From Clostridia bacterium (GTDB lineage Bacteria > Bacillota > Clostridia > Oscillospirales > CAG-272): a DNA stretch of 64,000 nt. The stretch lies in the NCBI GenBank assembly GCA_017942005.1, contig JAGAVJ010000027.1, forward strand, positions 1-64,000. Reading direction: 5' to 3'. The notes beneath the pieces were generated by a model that worked only from the letters and a program-made list of their open reading frames with translations, was not told where the DNA came from and searched no databases. The translations under genes were made by a program, and so were the position numbers. This document shows, one piece after another, positions 17,551-27,227 of the stretch (within the stretch, counting starts at the first letter, position 1; each line of letters begins with the position of its first letter).

Positions 17551-18435
17551 TTACATTTGTTCAAATGCGTGTGCGTGTTCCTGAAAAAATTCATAATAGG
17601 TGCGCACTGCCTCCAGCTCCGTCCACTTACATATATCCGCCGGATACGCATCCAGGTTGTATATTTTTGCCCCTTTGATGGCAAGCAAAAACGGTGAATG
17701 CGTCGATATTACCAGCTGACAGTGGTAAAAACGAACAGATTCCATCAAAAACTGTGCAAGCGCTCTTTGTCTTGCCGCCGACAAGCTGTTTTCCGGTTCA
17801 TCTAAGAGATACAGTGCGTTTTCCTGTATCTGCTCTGTAAAATACGCATACGCTGCTTCCCCGTTCGACTTTGTCTGAATATTCTCCGGAATGCGGCGAT
17901 ATGTGTAATCGGATTTTGTGGATCGCTTTGCATCATAAAACCGTTTGAATTCTTCGTATTCATCAAGGCTGCGAAGCTGCATATGAACGTTTGGGTCGTG
18001 GCTTTTGTCGTATTCTTCAAAAATCTCTTCCCGTTTTTTGTCAACCCCATCATTGATCGCACGCAGATCCAATAAAAAATCAAAAACAGCGTCGCTTGTG
18101 ATGATCTTGGAGTCCCTCGTTGGCTTTGCATTGACACGGCACATTGCCAGATAGTCGTCAAAAAACGGCGTATGATTAAACCGCGCCGCACGTGCCAACT
18201 CCAATTTTTCAGCGATGATATTCAGCAGCGTCGACTTTCCCGAGCCGTTGGTACCGTAAAAAATTGTCAGCGGTTCAAAGGTGATTTTCGACAGCGCTTT
18301 CTGCGGAAACAGTTTAAACGGATATGCACTGGTCTGCGGATAACAGCGCATCGTGGTCCGCGGATTCGACATGGAAAGCAAATACCCGGATTCGTCCCGT
18401 TCTGTCGGGAGGGTAAAGGATGTCAGATACTGCAT
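17551..18435 (-). CDS. AAA/ABC-type ATPase (predicted ATP-binding protein of COG3910 type)
   Basis: The start at 18435 is set by AAAAGGAGA just upstream; a longer frame to 18660 would run through the promoter. The 294-residue product has Walker A GTNGSGKST near residue 56, a helical region with RRIPENIQTKSNGEA, Walker B ALYLLDEPENSLS and the switch histidine in ISTHSPFLL. This is the single-domain, SMC/RecF-like ATPase family found widely in Clostridia, with no fixed function; some relatives work in phage defence or in DNA repair. Its operon-like position upstream of recQ fits a DNA-related role, but that is inference. Confidence 0.8.
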   Translation of the reverse strand: MQYLTSFTLPTERDESGYLLSMSNPRTTMRCYPQTSAYPFKLFPQKALSKITFEPLTIFYGTNGSGKSTLLNIIAEKLELARAARFNHTPFFDDYLAMCRVNAKPTRDSKIITSDAVFDFLLDLRAINDGVDKKREEIFEEYDKSHDPNVHMQLRSLDEYEEFKRFYDAKRSTKSDYTYRRIPENIQTKSNGEAAYAYFTEQIQENALYLLDEPENSLSAARQRALAQFLMESVRFYHCQLVISTHSPFLLAIKGAKIYNLDAYPADICKWTELEAVRTYYEFFQEHAHAFEQM

Positions 18436-18520
18436 AGAATCTCCTTTTTCACGATACGCAAATGCTATTTTGCATATGTGTGTCGTTATACACTCGTGAT
18501 CAATGAAACATATATTTATT

Positions 18521-18549
18521 ATTATACAGCAAAACGCATGTTTTGTCAA
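18521..18549 (-). promoter_or_regulatory. SigA-type promoter of the ATPase-recQ operon
   Basis: Reading the minus strand, TTGACA (18549-18544), a 17-nt spacer and TATAAT (18526-18521) lie 85 nt upstream of the ATPase start. No other feature is seen between 18436 and 18660. Confidence 0.92.
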
Positions 18550-18665
18550 GTATTTGAAATGCTTCTGTTTTTTGTGGAGGGCACAGAATCCGCGCAGGAA
18601 AACTACAGCATTACGATATTCTCGTTTCATCCGCTTCTTTGATCCACCGTATTGCTGCATAAAAT

Positions 18666-18700
18666 AAACAGGTACGCCTTTTTACGGTGCATACCTGTTT
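18666..18700 (-). terminator. Terminator after solute-binding lipoprotein 3
   Basis: AAACAGGTA (18666-18674) pairs with TACCTGTTT (18692-18700). On the minus strand the stem is followed by ATTTTA. It may work in both directions. Confidence 0.65.
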
Positions 18701-18735
18701 TACGGGAAGGATTCTGTATCGTGTACGATGACAGT

Positions 18736-20226
18736 TTATTCGATACTCTGGAATGCTTCGACCAGCTTCTCCATTGCTTTTTCCGCAGCAGAACGCTTGG
18801 ACTCCATGGCAGATGTGATATTGGCATTCTTTGCAATCAGCTGTTCCTGAATCAGCGAATATCCATCAAGCAGGTTCAGATAGAAGGGATCGAACACAAT
18901 ACTGCTGGTAATGATAGAAACCATTTCGGCAGATTCTTCATCACGTACATTTCTGGATTTTGTAATGATTTCATAAAGGGACGGCGTCACCATATCGTAT
19001 GCGCCAGCAGCAAGCGCTTCTGTAATCATACCGGTGCGGGATGCATTTTCCGTATTGGAAGGAATCATGGCAAAATTGGATGCCGCATTGACATAAGAAG
19101 CGTAATTCTTCTGTGATTCGTCGTATTTCGGCATCGGCAGAATACCATAGTCATCCTGCATATCGCGCAGATTGCGGTCAACGGTCAAAAGGGATATCTG
19201 ATTGAAATAGGCATGACCGTCTGAGAAGCATTTGAAGTTGGTATCATACTTTGCAACATCCGTGACAAAATACGACTGCTGCGTGATGATAAGCTCATAC
19301 AGCTTTTCATAAATGCCGCTGATCTGGTCGGCATCCCAGCGCAGAACTGGAATATCGTTATTGTTCTTTTCGGACATCATACCGCCCATCCCATAAAAGA
19401 ACGAATACGGACTCGATGCACACCAGCCGGACATGGAATACAAATCATCTTCGATGTTCATCGCATTGTCACCGTTCATATCCTGTGACATGTCCTTTGT
19501 CAGTGTCAGCAGTGCGTCAATCGTCCATTTGCCGGAACGCACTGTTTCATAAGGATATGCCAAATCATGGTCTGCAAACAGTTTTTTATTGAAGACAAGA
19601 CCGCCGCCGGACATCATCGTCGTCGGATTGATATCACCGGTCATAAAGTAGACCTTGCCTTCTACAGAAAGACTCTGGAGTGCGTTCTGGCTCCACCAGG
19701 GATTGGTGAGTCCCAGCGTATCGATGCTGTTCATATCCGCAAAAAAGCCTTCCGCCGCAAGCTTGGCAACATGGCTGTCCGCAAGATACAGATCATAGTC
19801 GTGAAGTCCGCCGTGTACCTGCTGGCGCACCTGTTCAGTTACCGCATTAAAGTCATCATTGCTTGTCTTGAGGGTAATGTTGTATTTTTCCTCCACCGCA
19901 CGGTTGCGGTTGTAAACGAGGTCATTGAGCAGATCGCCGTTTTCTTCTCCTGCGGTTTGAATATCATAATGGCGATTATTTGCGGCATCATTCACAGCAA
20001 GTACTGAAAATGTATATCCGCCAAAATCGTCTGTCTTCAGCTGATCCAGCGCAGAGGTATCGGCGGTTGGACCTGCGGTGTCATCCCCATTGTCTGCTGC
20101 CGCGCCTGACGTTTCCCCCGGCGTTGTTTCTTTCTCCTGATCTTTATCGGATGTACTGCTGCATGACACGACCAGTCCGGCGGCAAGCAGCAGAACCAAT
20201 ATACTTGTAATTGATTTTTTCATCAT
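18736..20226 (-). CDS. Extracellular solute-binding lipoprotein (paralog 3 of 6)
   Basis: The start at 20226 is chosen because GAAAGG lies 12 nt upstream; an ATG at 20277 gives a non-signal extension. A clear lipoprotein signal ends in LVVSCSS. The 496-residue product then shows the acidic Thr/Glu spacer, DFGGYTFSVL, YNRNRAVEEKYNITL, NPWWSQNAL, DMNGDNAMN, YGILPMPKYDESQ and NVRDEESAEMVSIITSS. It is the outlier of the four-gene minus-strand cluster. A possible promoter of its own is TTGATG/16/TATAAA at 20290-20263. Role by family: high-affinity capture of a carbohydrate ligand. No permease or ATPase gene is adjacent. Confidence 0.85.
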   Translation of the reverse strand: MMKKSITSILVLLLAAGLVVSCSSTSDKDQEKETTPGETSGAAADNGDDTAGPTADTSALDQLKTDDFGGYTFSVLAVNDAANNRHYDIQTAGEENGDLLNDLVYNRNRAVEEKYNITLKTSNDDFNAVTEQVRQQVHGGLHDYDLYLADSHVAKLAAEGFFADMNSIDTLGLTNPWWSQNALQSLSVEGKVYFMTGDINPTTMMSGGGLVFNKKLFADHDLAYPYETVRSGKWTIDALLTLTKDMSQDMNGDNAMNIEDDLYSMSGWCASSPYSFFYGMGGMMSEKNNNDIPVLRWDADQISGIYEKLYELIITQQSYFVTDVAKYDTNFKCFSDGHAYFNQISLLTVDRNLRDMQDDYGILPMPKYDESQKNYASYVNAASNFAMIPSNTENASRTGMITEALAAGAYDMVTPSLYEIITKSRNVRDEESAEMVSIITSSIVFDPFYLNLLDGYSLIQEQLIAKNANITSAMESKRSAAEKAMEKLVEAFQSIE

Positions 20227-20341
20227 GATTATGATAACCTTTCTATCAAAAAAGTTATTTTCTTTATAGGAATACAAGCGCTGCCATCAAGACCGCCTGC
20301 ATTCCAGTGGAATCGGCTTTCATTTTGATGGAGTCTGCGAT

Positions 20342-21826
20342 TCAAGAATTTTCCCGTTCCAGGTAAGCATTGACAATCTTGTCCAGTGCTTTGACCGCAC
20401 CCTTTTCCTGCTTTTGCAGTGCAGATGCAATTTCTTTCTTTTTATTTTGCAGCTGTTCCTGTACAATATTCCATCCGGAACTTAAATTCATATAAATCGG
20501 ATCAAATACACGGTTCCGGATAATCAAATTGACCATCTCAGCAGATTCCTCATCGCGGACATTCTTCGTCTTGGTAATGACTTCATAAATGGACGGCGTG
20601 ACCATGTCGTATGCACCGGCAGCCAGCGCTTCCATCAGCATACCGGAACGCGCCGCATCCTGCGTATTATTCGGTACATAAATCAAACCGCCTGCTGCAT
20701 TGACACAGGACAGATACGCCTCCTGCGCTTCGTCCCATTTCGGAATCGGCAGAATGCCATAGTCATCATTCATATCACGCAAAAACAGATCAATCTTCTG
20801 CAACGTGATTTCACAGAAGTATGCACCGCCGTTTGAGAAGCATTGATACGTCGTTTCATACAAATCACCGCTTGTCACAAAATAGGAATCCTGTTCTATC
20901 AGCAGCTGATACATCTTGTCATACACGGCAGAAATTTTATCTACATCAAAATTGACATAAGGGATATCATTTTCATCTTTAGAAGCATACGTTGCGCCTG
21001 CACCGAAGAACAGTGAAAACGGAGAATCCGCCATCCAGGAGGAGAACCCGAAAATATCGTCTCCAAGCAGATATTTGCCGTCACCGTTGACATCGGTCGT
21101 TAATCCCTTTGTCATTTCGATCAGCCGATCAAGCGTCCACTTTCCTTCTGCCGCCAATGCATAAGGATATTCCATATCCTGTGCCTGGAACAGCTTCTTG
21201 TTGAAAACAAGGCAGGAAGAGGTCAAAAGCGATGTCGGAGAGATATCGCCTGTCACCATATAAACATTACCCGCGACAGAAAGTCCCTTTAATGCCGCTT
21301 GATCCCACCAGGGGTTTGACAAATCAAGGTTCGGCAAATCCCCGAGTGAATACAAAAATCCCTCTGATGCAAGCGATGCACCGTGGCTGTTTGAAAAATA
21401 GAAGTCATAGTCGTTTAATCCGCCCTGTACTTCTTTTCTGCAAACCGCATTGATATCCTGATCCGGATCGGAAAAACCGACAATTTTGACATTATATTTT
21501 TCCTCAACGGCACGGTTGCGGGCATAAACGACATCGTTCATGACGTCGCCCGTTTCCTCACCCTCCGTCATAATATCAACAAAGCGGTCGTCACCTGCAT
21601 TGAGAATGATATTGACAACATATCCGCCATAATCCTCCCCGGGAAGCTTTGATAATGCGCTAATGTTTTCCTCTGGCGCCGTTGTCGCTTCCGAATCGGT
21701 AATCGGCTGTGTTGCATCGTTTTTGTTTTCATCTGTCTTTTCATTTCCGCCGCAGGACAGCATCGCACCGCCAAGTGTCAATACTGCAAGCAAAAAGCAG
21801 ACAAGCTTATGATTGTTTTGAATCAT
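20342..21826 (-). CDS. Extracellular solute-binding lipoprotein (paralog 4 of 6)
   Basis: The ATG at 21826 follows GAAAGGA with 10 nt spacing. The signal peptide ends in GAMLSCGG, a good lipobox. Landmarks of the 494-residue protein are DYGGYVVNIILN, GEETGDVMNDVVYARNRAVEEKYNVKI, NPWWDQAALKGL, GDISPTSLLTSSCLVFNKKLF, DVNGDGKYLLGDD, YGILPIPKWDEAQ, NVRDEESAEMVNLIIRNRVFDP and a basic C-terminus with KQEKGAVKALDKI. It is very close to its two upstream neighbours, which marks recent tandem duplication. Differences concentrate in the presumed ligand-contact loops, so the paralogs may bind different ligands. Confidence 0.87.
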   Translation of the reverse strand: MIQNNHKLVCFLLAVLTLGGAMLSCGGNEKTDENKNDATQPITDSEATTAPEENISALSKLPGEDYGGYVVNIILNAGDDRFVDIMTEGEETGDVMNDVVYARNRAVEEKYNVKIVGFSDPDQDINAVCRKEVQGGLNDYDFYFSNSHGASLASEGFLYSLGDLPNLDLSNPWWDQAALKGLSVAGNVYMVTGDISPTSLLTSSCLVFNKKLFQAQDMEYPYALAAEGKWTLDRLIEMTKGLTTDVNGDGKYLLGDDIFGFSSWMADSPFSLFFGAGATYASKDENDIPYVNFDVDKISAVYDKMYQLLIEQDSYFVTSGDLYETTYQCFSNGGAYFCEITLQKIDLFLRDMNDDYGILPIPKWDEAQEAYLSCVNAAGGLIYVPNNTQDAARSGMLMEALAAGAYDMVTPSIYEVITKTKNVRDEESAEMVNLIIRNRVFDPIYMNLSSGWNIVQEQLQNKKKEIASALQKQEKGAVKALDKIVNAYLERENS

Positions 21827-21935
21827 AAATAAAATGTCCTTTCTTTCATACAAAAATCTATGATGTGTTTTCTTATGCGATAGACAGCAGTGTCACATGT
21901 GATTTCTGTCTGAACACAAAACTGTCGGAAACAGG

Positions 21936-23420
21936 TTATGTCGTTTCATGGTTTAAATAGGCTTCTACAATTTTATCAAGCGCCTTGACCGCACCCTTTT
22001 CCTGCTTTTGCAGCGCAGATGCAATTTCCTGTTTTTTGCTTGCGAGCTGTGTCTGCACAATGCTGTAGCCATTACAGAGATTGATAAAGAAGGGATCAAA
22101 AATACGATTGCGGATAATCAGATTGACCATTTCTGCCGATTCTTCGTCACGGACATTCTTTGTTTTTGAAATGGTTTCATATACAGACGGCGTTATGGTA
22201 TCATACGCCCCTGCCGCCAGCGCTTCCATCAGCATTCCGGTACGTTCTGCATCCTCCGGGTTGTTCGGAACGACAATCAAGCTGCCTGCACCGCTGACAA
22301 AAGACATGTATTCTTCCTGTGCTTCATCCCACTTCGGGATCGGCAGAATGCCGTAGTCGTCTTCCATATCACGCAGGAACAGATCAATTTTCTGCAAGGT
22401 AATCTCACAGAAATACGATCCGCCGTTTGAAAAGCAGCTGTATGACGTCTCATACAGATTCGGATCGGTGACAAAATAGGAATCCTGCTCTACAATCAAC
22501 TGATACATTTTTTCATAAACAGAAGAGATTTTATCGACATCCAGCCGGATATGCGGGATATCGTCCTGATCTTTTTCAGAAAATCTTGCGCCTGCACCAT
22601 AGAACAGAGAAAACGGAGAGTCGCACATCCAGGAAGAAATGGAGAACAGATCCTCCCCAAGCACATATTTGCTGTCGCCGTTTAAGTCTGTTGTCAAACC
22701 TTTTGTCATCCCGACAAGCTTGTCAAGCGTCCATGTGCCGTTTGACGCCAATGCATACGGATACTCCATATCATGTGCGGAAAACAGGTTCTTGTTGAAC
22801 ACCAGACAGGAGGAGGTGAGCAGGGACGTCGGTGAAATATCACCTGTGACCATATACACTCTGCCGCTGACAGAAAGCCCGTCCAGCGCTGCCTGATCCC
22901 ACCACGGATTACTTAAATCAACGTTCGGCAAATCTCCCAACGAATAGAGATATCCGCCGGATGCAAGCGGCCCTGCATAGCAGTTGGAGAAATAGAGGTC
23001 ATAATCGGTCAAGCCGCCCTGTACTTCTTTTTTCAGCAGATCGTTGAGCGTCGTATAATCTGTTGATTCCCCCTCAATTTTCACATTGTACTTTTCTTCC
23101 ACCGCACGGTTGCGTGCATATACGATGTCGTTCATGACGTCGCCGGTTTCCTCACCCGCCGTCATAATATCCACCTGTCGGCTGTCCTGGTTGTTTAAAA
23201 TAATATGGACGGTATGTCCGCCGTAATCGGTCTCTGGCAGCTGCGACAGTACACTGACCCCTTCTGCTTCTTCCGTCACCGCACTGATTTCTGCCGTATC
23301 TGTGCTTTGGATATCGTCTGTTTTTGTCTCCTGCTTGCTTTCACCGCAGGAAAGCATCACCGCATTTCCTACCGTTAAAAGTGCGATCAGAACAAATATT
23401 GTTTTTCGTTCTCTTTTCAT
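21936..23420 (-). CDS. Extracellular solute-binding lipoprotein (paralog 5 of 6)
   Basis: The lipoprotein signal ends in AVMLSCGES. The 494-residue protein shares long identical stretches with paralogs 4 and 6: GDVMNDIVYARNRAVEEKYNVKIEG, SNPWWDQAALDGLSV, GDISPTSLLTSSCLVFNKNLFS, YGILPIPKWDEAQEEY, and the same KQEKGAVKALDKI tail as paralog 4. SD is weak (AGAAAG). It sits in a tandem array with gaps of 109 nt downstream (to 21826) and 198 nt upstream (to 23619). No obvious separate promoter is visible, but a stem-loop after paralog 6 could separate the transcripts. Confidence 0.87.
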   Translation of the reverse strand: MKRERKTIFVLIALLTVGNAVMLSCGESKQETKTDDIQSTDTAEISAVTEEAEGVSVLSQLPETDYGGHTVHIILNNQDSRQVDIMTAGEETGDVMNDIVYARNRAVEEKYNVKIEGESTDYTTLNDLLKKEVQGGLTDYDLYFSNCYAGPLASGGYLYSLGDLPNVDLSNPWWDQAALDGLSVSGRVYMVTGDISPTSLLTSSCLVFNKNLFSAHDMEYPYALASNGTWTLDKLVGMTKGLTTDLNGDSKYVLGEDLFSISSWMCDSPFSLFYGAGARFSEKDQDDIPHIRLDVDKISSVYEKMYQLIVEQDSYFVTDPNLYETSYSCFSNGGSYFCEITLQKIDLFLRDMEDDYGILPIPKWDEAQEEYMSFVSGAGSLIVVPNNPEDAERTGMLMEALAAGAYDTITPSVYETISKTKNVRDEESAEMVNLIIRNRIFDPFFINLCNGYSIVQTQLASKKQEIASALQKQEKGAVKALDKIVEAYLNHETT

Positions 23421-23563
23421 GGAATCGTGTATTCTTTCTATTTCTTATTGTATCGGAGCAGTCTTCCTGCCCTCTCAGATTTTTATGAAAAAATGCTGCA
23501 AGCAAACCATTTTGCCTTCTTCATTGTATGAAACATTCATTACATGAAATATTCATTACATGA

Positions 23564-23611
23564 ATACGGAAATTGCCCAGATCATAAAATATCCAGGCAA
23601 TATTTCCGTAT
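23564..23611. terminator. Stem-loop between lipoprotein genes 5 and 6
   Basis: ATACGGAAA+TTGCC (23564-23577) pairs with GGCAA+TTTCCGTAT (23596-23611, one bulge). No T-run follows on the minus strand, so it may be an mRNA-processing or stabilising hairpin rather than a terminator. A short direct repeat CATTACATGAA lies beside it. Confidence 0.5.
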
Positions 23612-23618
23612 AAATTAT

Positions 23619-25094
23619 TTATTCCTGTTCGAGATAAGCATCGATCATCTTTTGCAGCGCTTTTTCAGAACCTTTTCTCTGCTTATCCAGTGCGGATGCA
23701 ATTTCTTCTTTCTTGTTCTGCAGCTGCTGCTGAACTACAGAATAACCTTGAATCAGATTGATATAGAACGGATCAAAGACACGGTTGCGGATGATGAGGT
23801 TGACCATGTCTGCAGATTCTTCATCACGCACGTTTTTCGTCTTGGTAATGACTTCATAAATGGAAGGTGTGATGGTATCATAGGCACCGGCGCCGAGTGC
23901 TTCCATAATCATGCCGGTACGCTCTGCATCCTCCGGATTGTTCGGGACAACGACGACACCGCCGGCGCTGTTGACGAAGGACAGGTAATCTTTCTGATTT
24001 TCATCCCACTTCGGAATCGGCAGAATGCCGTAATCATCTTCCATATCACGCAGGAACAGATCAATTTTCTGTAAGGTAATCTCACAGATATATGCACCGC
24101 CGTTGGCGAAGCACTGATAGGTGGTTTCATACTTTGCCGCATCTGTGACAAAATAGGAATTCTGTTCCAGAATCAGCTGATACAGGGACTCATAAACGGT
24201 GGAAATCTTGTCTACATCAAAATCCAGTACCGGAATATCATCGGAGTCCTTTGAGGAGAAGGCTGCGCCTGCACCAAAGAATAAGGAATACGGAGAATCG
24301 CACATCCAGGAGGAGAAGCCGAACACATCTTCTCCAAGAACATACTTGCCGTCACCGTTGAGGTCTGCTGTCAGGTCCTTTGTCATAGAAACCATTTTGT
24401 CAAGCGTCCACTTACCGTCGGCTGCCAGCGCATACGGAAACTCCATATCGTGAGAAGAGAACAGATTCTTATTGAAGACAAGGCAGGAGGAAGTCAGCAT
24501 GGATGTGGGAGAGATATCACCGGTGACAAGATAATTCTTGTGCGCGATAGACAGTCCTTCCAGTGCAGCCTGATCCCACCACGGATTAGAAAGATTGACA
24601 TTGGGCAGCTCATCAATCTGATACAGGAAGCCGCCGGACGCAAGCTCTGCCGCATAGCTGTTGGAGAAGTACAGATCATAATCGGTCAAACCGCCCTGCA
24701 CTTCCTTCTTTAATGTCGCGTTGACGTTGGTATAGGTATCGGATTCGCCCTCAATTTTTACATTGTACTTTTCTTCTACTGCACGGTTGCGCGCATATAC
24801 GATATCGTTCATGACATCGCCGGTTTCTTCACCGTCTGTCATAATATCAACAAAACGGTCATCCTGGTCGTTCAGCAGAATCTTCACGACATGTCCGCCG
24901 TAATCTGCGGTGGGAAGCGTATTCAGTGCGCGAACCTCCTCTGTCTCGGCATCGGTGACAACGGTATCATTGGCAGGCGCGTTTGTCTCTGTATTGTCTT
25001 TTTTGCTGTCTCCCGTTCCGCCGCAGGACAGCATGGTACCGCCCACTGTCAATGCAGCCAAAAGAAGGCAAATCACTTTTTGATTGTGTTTCAT
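23619..25094 (-). CDS. Extracellular solute-binding lipoprotein (paralog 6 of 6)
   Basis: The start at 25094 has GAAAGGA 13 nt upstream; the longer frame to 25250 gives a non-signal N-terminus. The signal ends in GTMLSCGG. The 491-residue protein has DYGGHVVKILLND, GEETGDVMNDIVYARNRAVEEKYNVKIEG, NPWWDQAALEGLSI, GDISPTSMLTSSCLVFNKNLF, DLNGDGKYVLGED, YGILPIPKWDENQ, NVRDEESADMVNLIIRNRVFDP and KALQKMIDAYLEQE. It is the promoter-proximal gene of the minus-strand array and probably the most strongly expressed, followed by a stem-loop that may limit read-through. It is closest to paralog 5. Confidence 0.87.
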   Translation of the reverse strand: MKHNQKVICLLLAALTVGGTMLSCGGTGDSKKDNTETNAPANDTVVTDAETEEVRALNTLPTADYGGHVVKILLNDQDDRFVDIMTDGEETGDVMNDIVYARNRAVEEKYNVKIEGESDTYTNVNATLKKEVQGGLTDYDLYFSNSYAAELASGGFLYQIDELPNVNLSNPWWDQAALEGLSIAHKNYLVTGDISPTSMLTSSCLVFNKNLFSSHDMEFPYALAADGKWTLDKMVSMTKDLTADLNGDGKYVLGEDVFGFSSWMCDSPYSLFFGAGAAFSSKDSDDIPVLDFDVDKISTVYESLYQLILEQNSYFVTDAAKYETTYQCFANGGAYICEITLQKIDLFLRDMEDDYGILPIPKWDENQKDYLSFVNSAGGVVVVPNNPEDAERTGMIMEALGAGAYDTITPSIYEVITKTKNVRDEESADMVNLIIRNRVFDPFYINLIQGYSVVQQQLQNKKEEIASALDKQRKGSEKALQKMIDAYLEQE

Positions 25095-25271
25095 TTTTAC
25101 ATCTGATCCTTTCCTGTAAAATGTACAAAAATGAAAATCTGTTTGGAAAAAATGCTGCACGCATATCAACTTGCAGATTCCAGTATGGTTTCGCCGCACT
25201 CCAGTTCTCCATGAAAAGCATTCTATTACAGCGGCATCTATTTTCAACACATACTAATCCATTTTTCTGTT

Positions 25272-25300
25272 ATTATACCACCTAAAATTTATTTTGTCAA
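25272..25300 (-). promoter_or_regulatory. SigA-type promoter of the lipoprotein array
   Basis: On the minus strand TTGACA (25300-25295), a 17-nt spacer and TATAAT (25277-25272) give a leader of about 170 nt before the start at 25094. The rest of 25095-25374 shows no other gene. Confidence 0.92.
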
Positions 25301-25374
25301 TCCCTTTTTTCCATTCCCATATTTTTTTACATTTTATTTAAATAATCCAAAAAGCTGCAATTTCGACAGAATTC

Positions 25375-25403
25375 TTGACAAACCGTAGGATCAATGATAT
25401 AAT
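25375..25403 (+). promoter_or_regulatory. SigA-type promoter of the acyl-CoA ligase-ior operon
   Basis: TTGACA (25375-25380), a 17-nt spacer and TATAAT (25398-25403), 35 nt upstream of the ATG and divergent from the lipoprotein-array promoter 75 nt away. Confidence 0.93.
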
Positions 25404-25438
25404 ATCAGTATTAGTTTTGGAACGAAAGGACAAATTCT

Positions 25439-27073
25439 ATGCCAATCACCGATCTGCTCGTAAAAAATGCACAGTGTTACCCGGAAGAAACCGCACTTGT
25501 GGAAATCAATCCGCAATTTGAAACGTCGTCCCGTATCACATGGCGGGATTATTCTTTGATTCAGCCGGAAGTCGGTCAGCCCTTCCGCCGCGAAATCACA
25601 TGGCGTACCTTTGACGAAAAAGCAAACCGTTTCGCAAATCTGCTTCTGACCCGCGGCGTCATGCGCGGTGATAAAGTTGCTATATTAATGATGAATTCCA
25701 TCGAATGGCTCCCTGTTTATTTTGGTATCTTAAAAACAGGCGCCCTGGCAGTTCCGCTCAACTACCGCTATACAGCGGAAGAAATCAAGTATTGTCTTGA
25801 CAAGGCAGACTGCTCCATGCTCGTTTTCGGACCGGAATTCATCGGTCGTCTGGAAGAAATTTACGACAGAATTCCAAATATCCGCCATTTATTCTATGTA
25901 GGCGAGGACTGCCCGACTTTTGCAGACAGCTACGATAAACTGATCGGCTTCTGTTCCAAGGATGCGCCCGATATCCTTCTGACAGACGATGATGACGGTG
26001 CCATCTATTTTTCATCCGGCACCACCGGCTTTCCAAAGGCAATTCTGCACAAGCACCGCAGTCTTTCCCATTCTGCCGTTTGTGAGCAGGCACATCACGG
26101 ACAGACGCATGACGACGTTTTTCTGTGCATTCCGCCCCTGTATCATACCGGCGCAAAGATGCATTGGTTCGGCTCTCTGATTTCCGGAAGCAAAGCGGTA
26201 CTGTTAAAAGGAACCTCTCCTGCATGGATTCTGAAAACCGTTTCCGATGAAAAATGTTCCATTGTCTGGCTGTTAGTACCGTGGGCGCAGGATATCCTTG
26301 ATGCACTCGACCGCGGCGACTTAAAGCTTTCCGACTATACACTTTCCCAGTGGCGCTTAATGCATATCGGCGCACAGCCGGTACCTCCGTCCCTCATCCG
26401 CCGCTGGCAGGAACGCTTCCCCGGTCAGGCATATGATACCAACTACGGTCTGTCGGAATCCATCGGCCCCGGCTGTGTACATCTGGGTGTCGAAAATATC
26501 CATAAAGTCGGCGCCATCGGAAAAGCCGGATATGGATGGGACATTAAAATCGCAGATGAAAACGGCAGTGTAGTTCCGCGCGGTGAAGTCGGCGAGCTTT
26601 GCGTCAAAGGGCCAGGTGTTATGACCTGCTATTACAATGACGAAAAGGCAACAAAGGAAGTCCTCCGCGATGGCTGGCTCTTTACCGGCGATATGGCAGA
26701 GGAGGATGAAGATGGTTTCATTTATCTTGTCGACCGAAAAAAGGATGTCATCATCACAGGCGGTGAAAATCTATATCCTGTACAGATTGAAAACTTTATC
26801 CGCCGTCATGATGCGGTCAAGGATGTCGCTGTCATCGGTCTGCCGGATGCACGGCTTGGTGAAATTGCCGCCGCCATTATTGAAGTTAAGGAAGGCATGA
26901 CACTGACAGAAGCAGAGATCAGCGATTTCTGTGTCGGCTTACCGCGATATAAGCGCCCCAGAACCTACATCTTCGCAAAGGTACCGCGCAATCCCACTGG
27001 TAAAATTGAAAAGCCAAAGCTGCGTGAAATGTACTGCGGTCAGTCCCTGGTAGAACAGCAGATCAAAAACTGA
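25439..27073 (+). CDS. AMP-dependent acyl-CoA synthetase/ligase
   Basis: Class I adenylate-forming enzyme that activates a carboxylic acid with ATP and joins it to CoA. The 544-residue product has the P-loop-like YFSSGTTGFPKAILHKH (about residue 190), the Tyr/Thr motif TNYGLSES, TGDMAEEDEDGFIYLVDRKKDVIITGG and the C-terminal lysine loop NPTGKIEKPKLRE. The acid is not evident from sequence. The gene shares its strand and probably its transcript with iorA and iorB, which make arylacetyl-CoA from arylpyruvate, so an aryl-acid ligase working with that pathway is a reasonable inference. SD GAAAGGA, 9 nt before the ATG. Confidence 0.9.
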   Translation: MPITDLLVKNAQCYPEETALVEINPQFETSSRITWRDYSLIQPEVGQPFRREITWRTFDEKANRFANLLLTRGVMRGDKVAILMMNSIEWLPVYFGILKTGALAVPLNYRYTAEEIKYCLDKADCSMLVFGPEFIGRLEEIYDRIPNIRHLFYVGEDCPTFADSYDKLIGFCSKDAPDILLTDDDDGAIYFSSGTTGFPKAILHKHRSLSHSAVCEQAHHGQTHDDVFLCIPPLYHTGAKMHWFGSLISGSKAVLLKGTSPAWILKTVSDEKCSIVWLLVPWAQDILDALDRGDLKLSDYTLSQWRLMHIGAQPVPPSLIRRWQERFPGQAYDTNYGLSESIGPGCVHLGVENIHKVGAIGKAGYGWDIKIADENGSVVPRGEVGELCVKGPGVMTCYYNDEKATKEVLRDGWLFTGDMAEEDEDGFIYLVDRKKDVIITGGENLYPVQIENFIRRHDAVKDVAVIGLPDARLGEIAAAIIEVKEGMTLTEAEISDFCVGLPRYKRPRTYIFAKVPRNPTGKIEKPKLREMYCGQSLVEQQIKN

Positions 27074-27135
27074 TCCTTTGTAAAATATCTTTAAACGATA
27101 TCCTATCCCCTCCCCCCCTCCCGTCCTACAGAATA

Positions 27136-27227
27136 GAAAGGAAGCATTTCGCATGTGCAGCAAAAAAAGAATCTGCTCAAACGCACGTTCCGCGCTTTTT
27201 CACATGCGAAAGCCATGGTGATCGATA
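27136..27227 (+). promoter_or_regulatory. SD-hairpin-start leader of iorA
   Basis: GAAAGGAAG (27136-27144) is separated from the ATG at 27228 by a large stem-loop: GC-A-TTTCGCATGTG (27144-27157) pairs with CACATGCGAAA-GC (27201-27213), with a 43-nt apical region. Exactly 14 nt (27214-27227) remain between the stem and the ATG. Confidence 0.7.
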
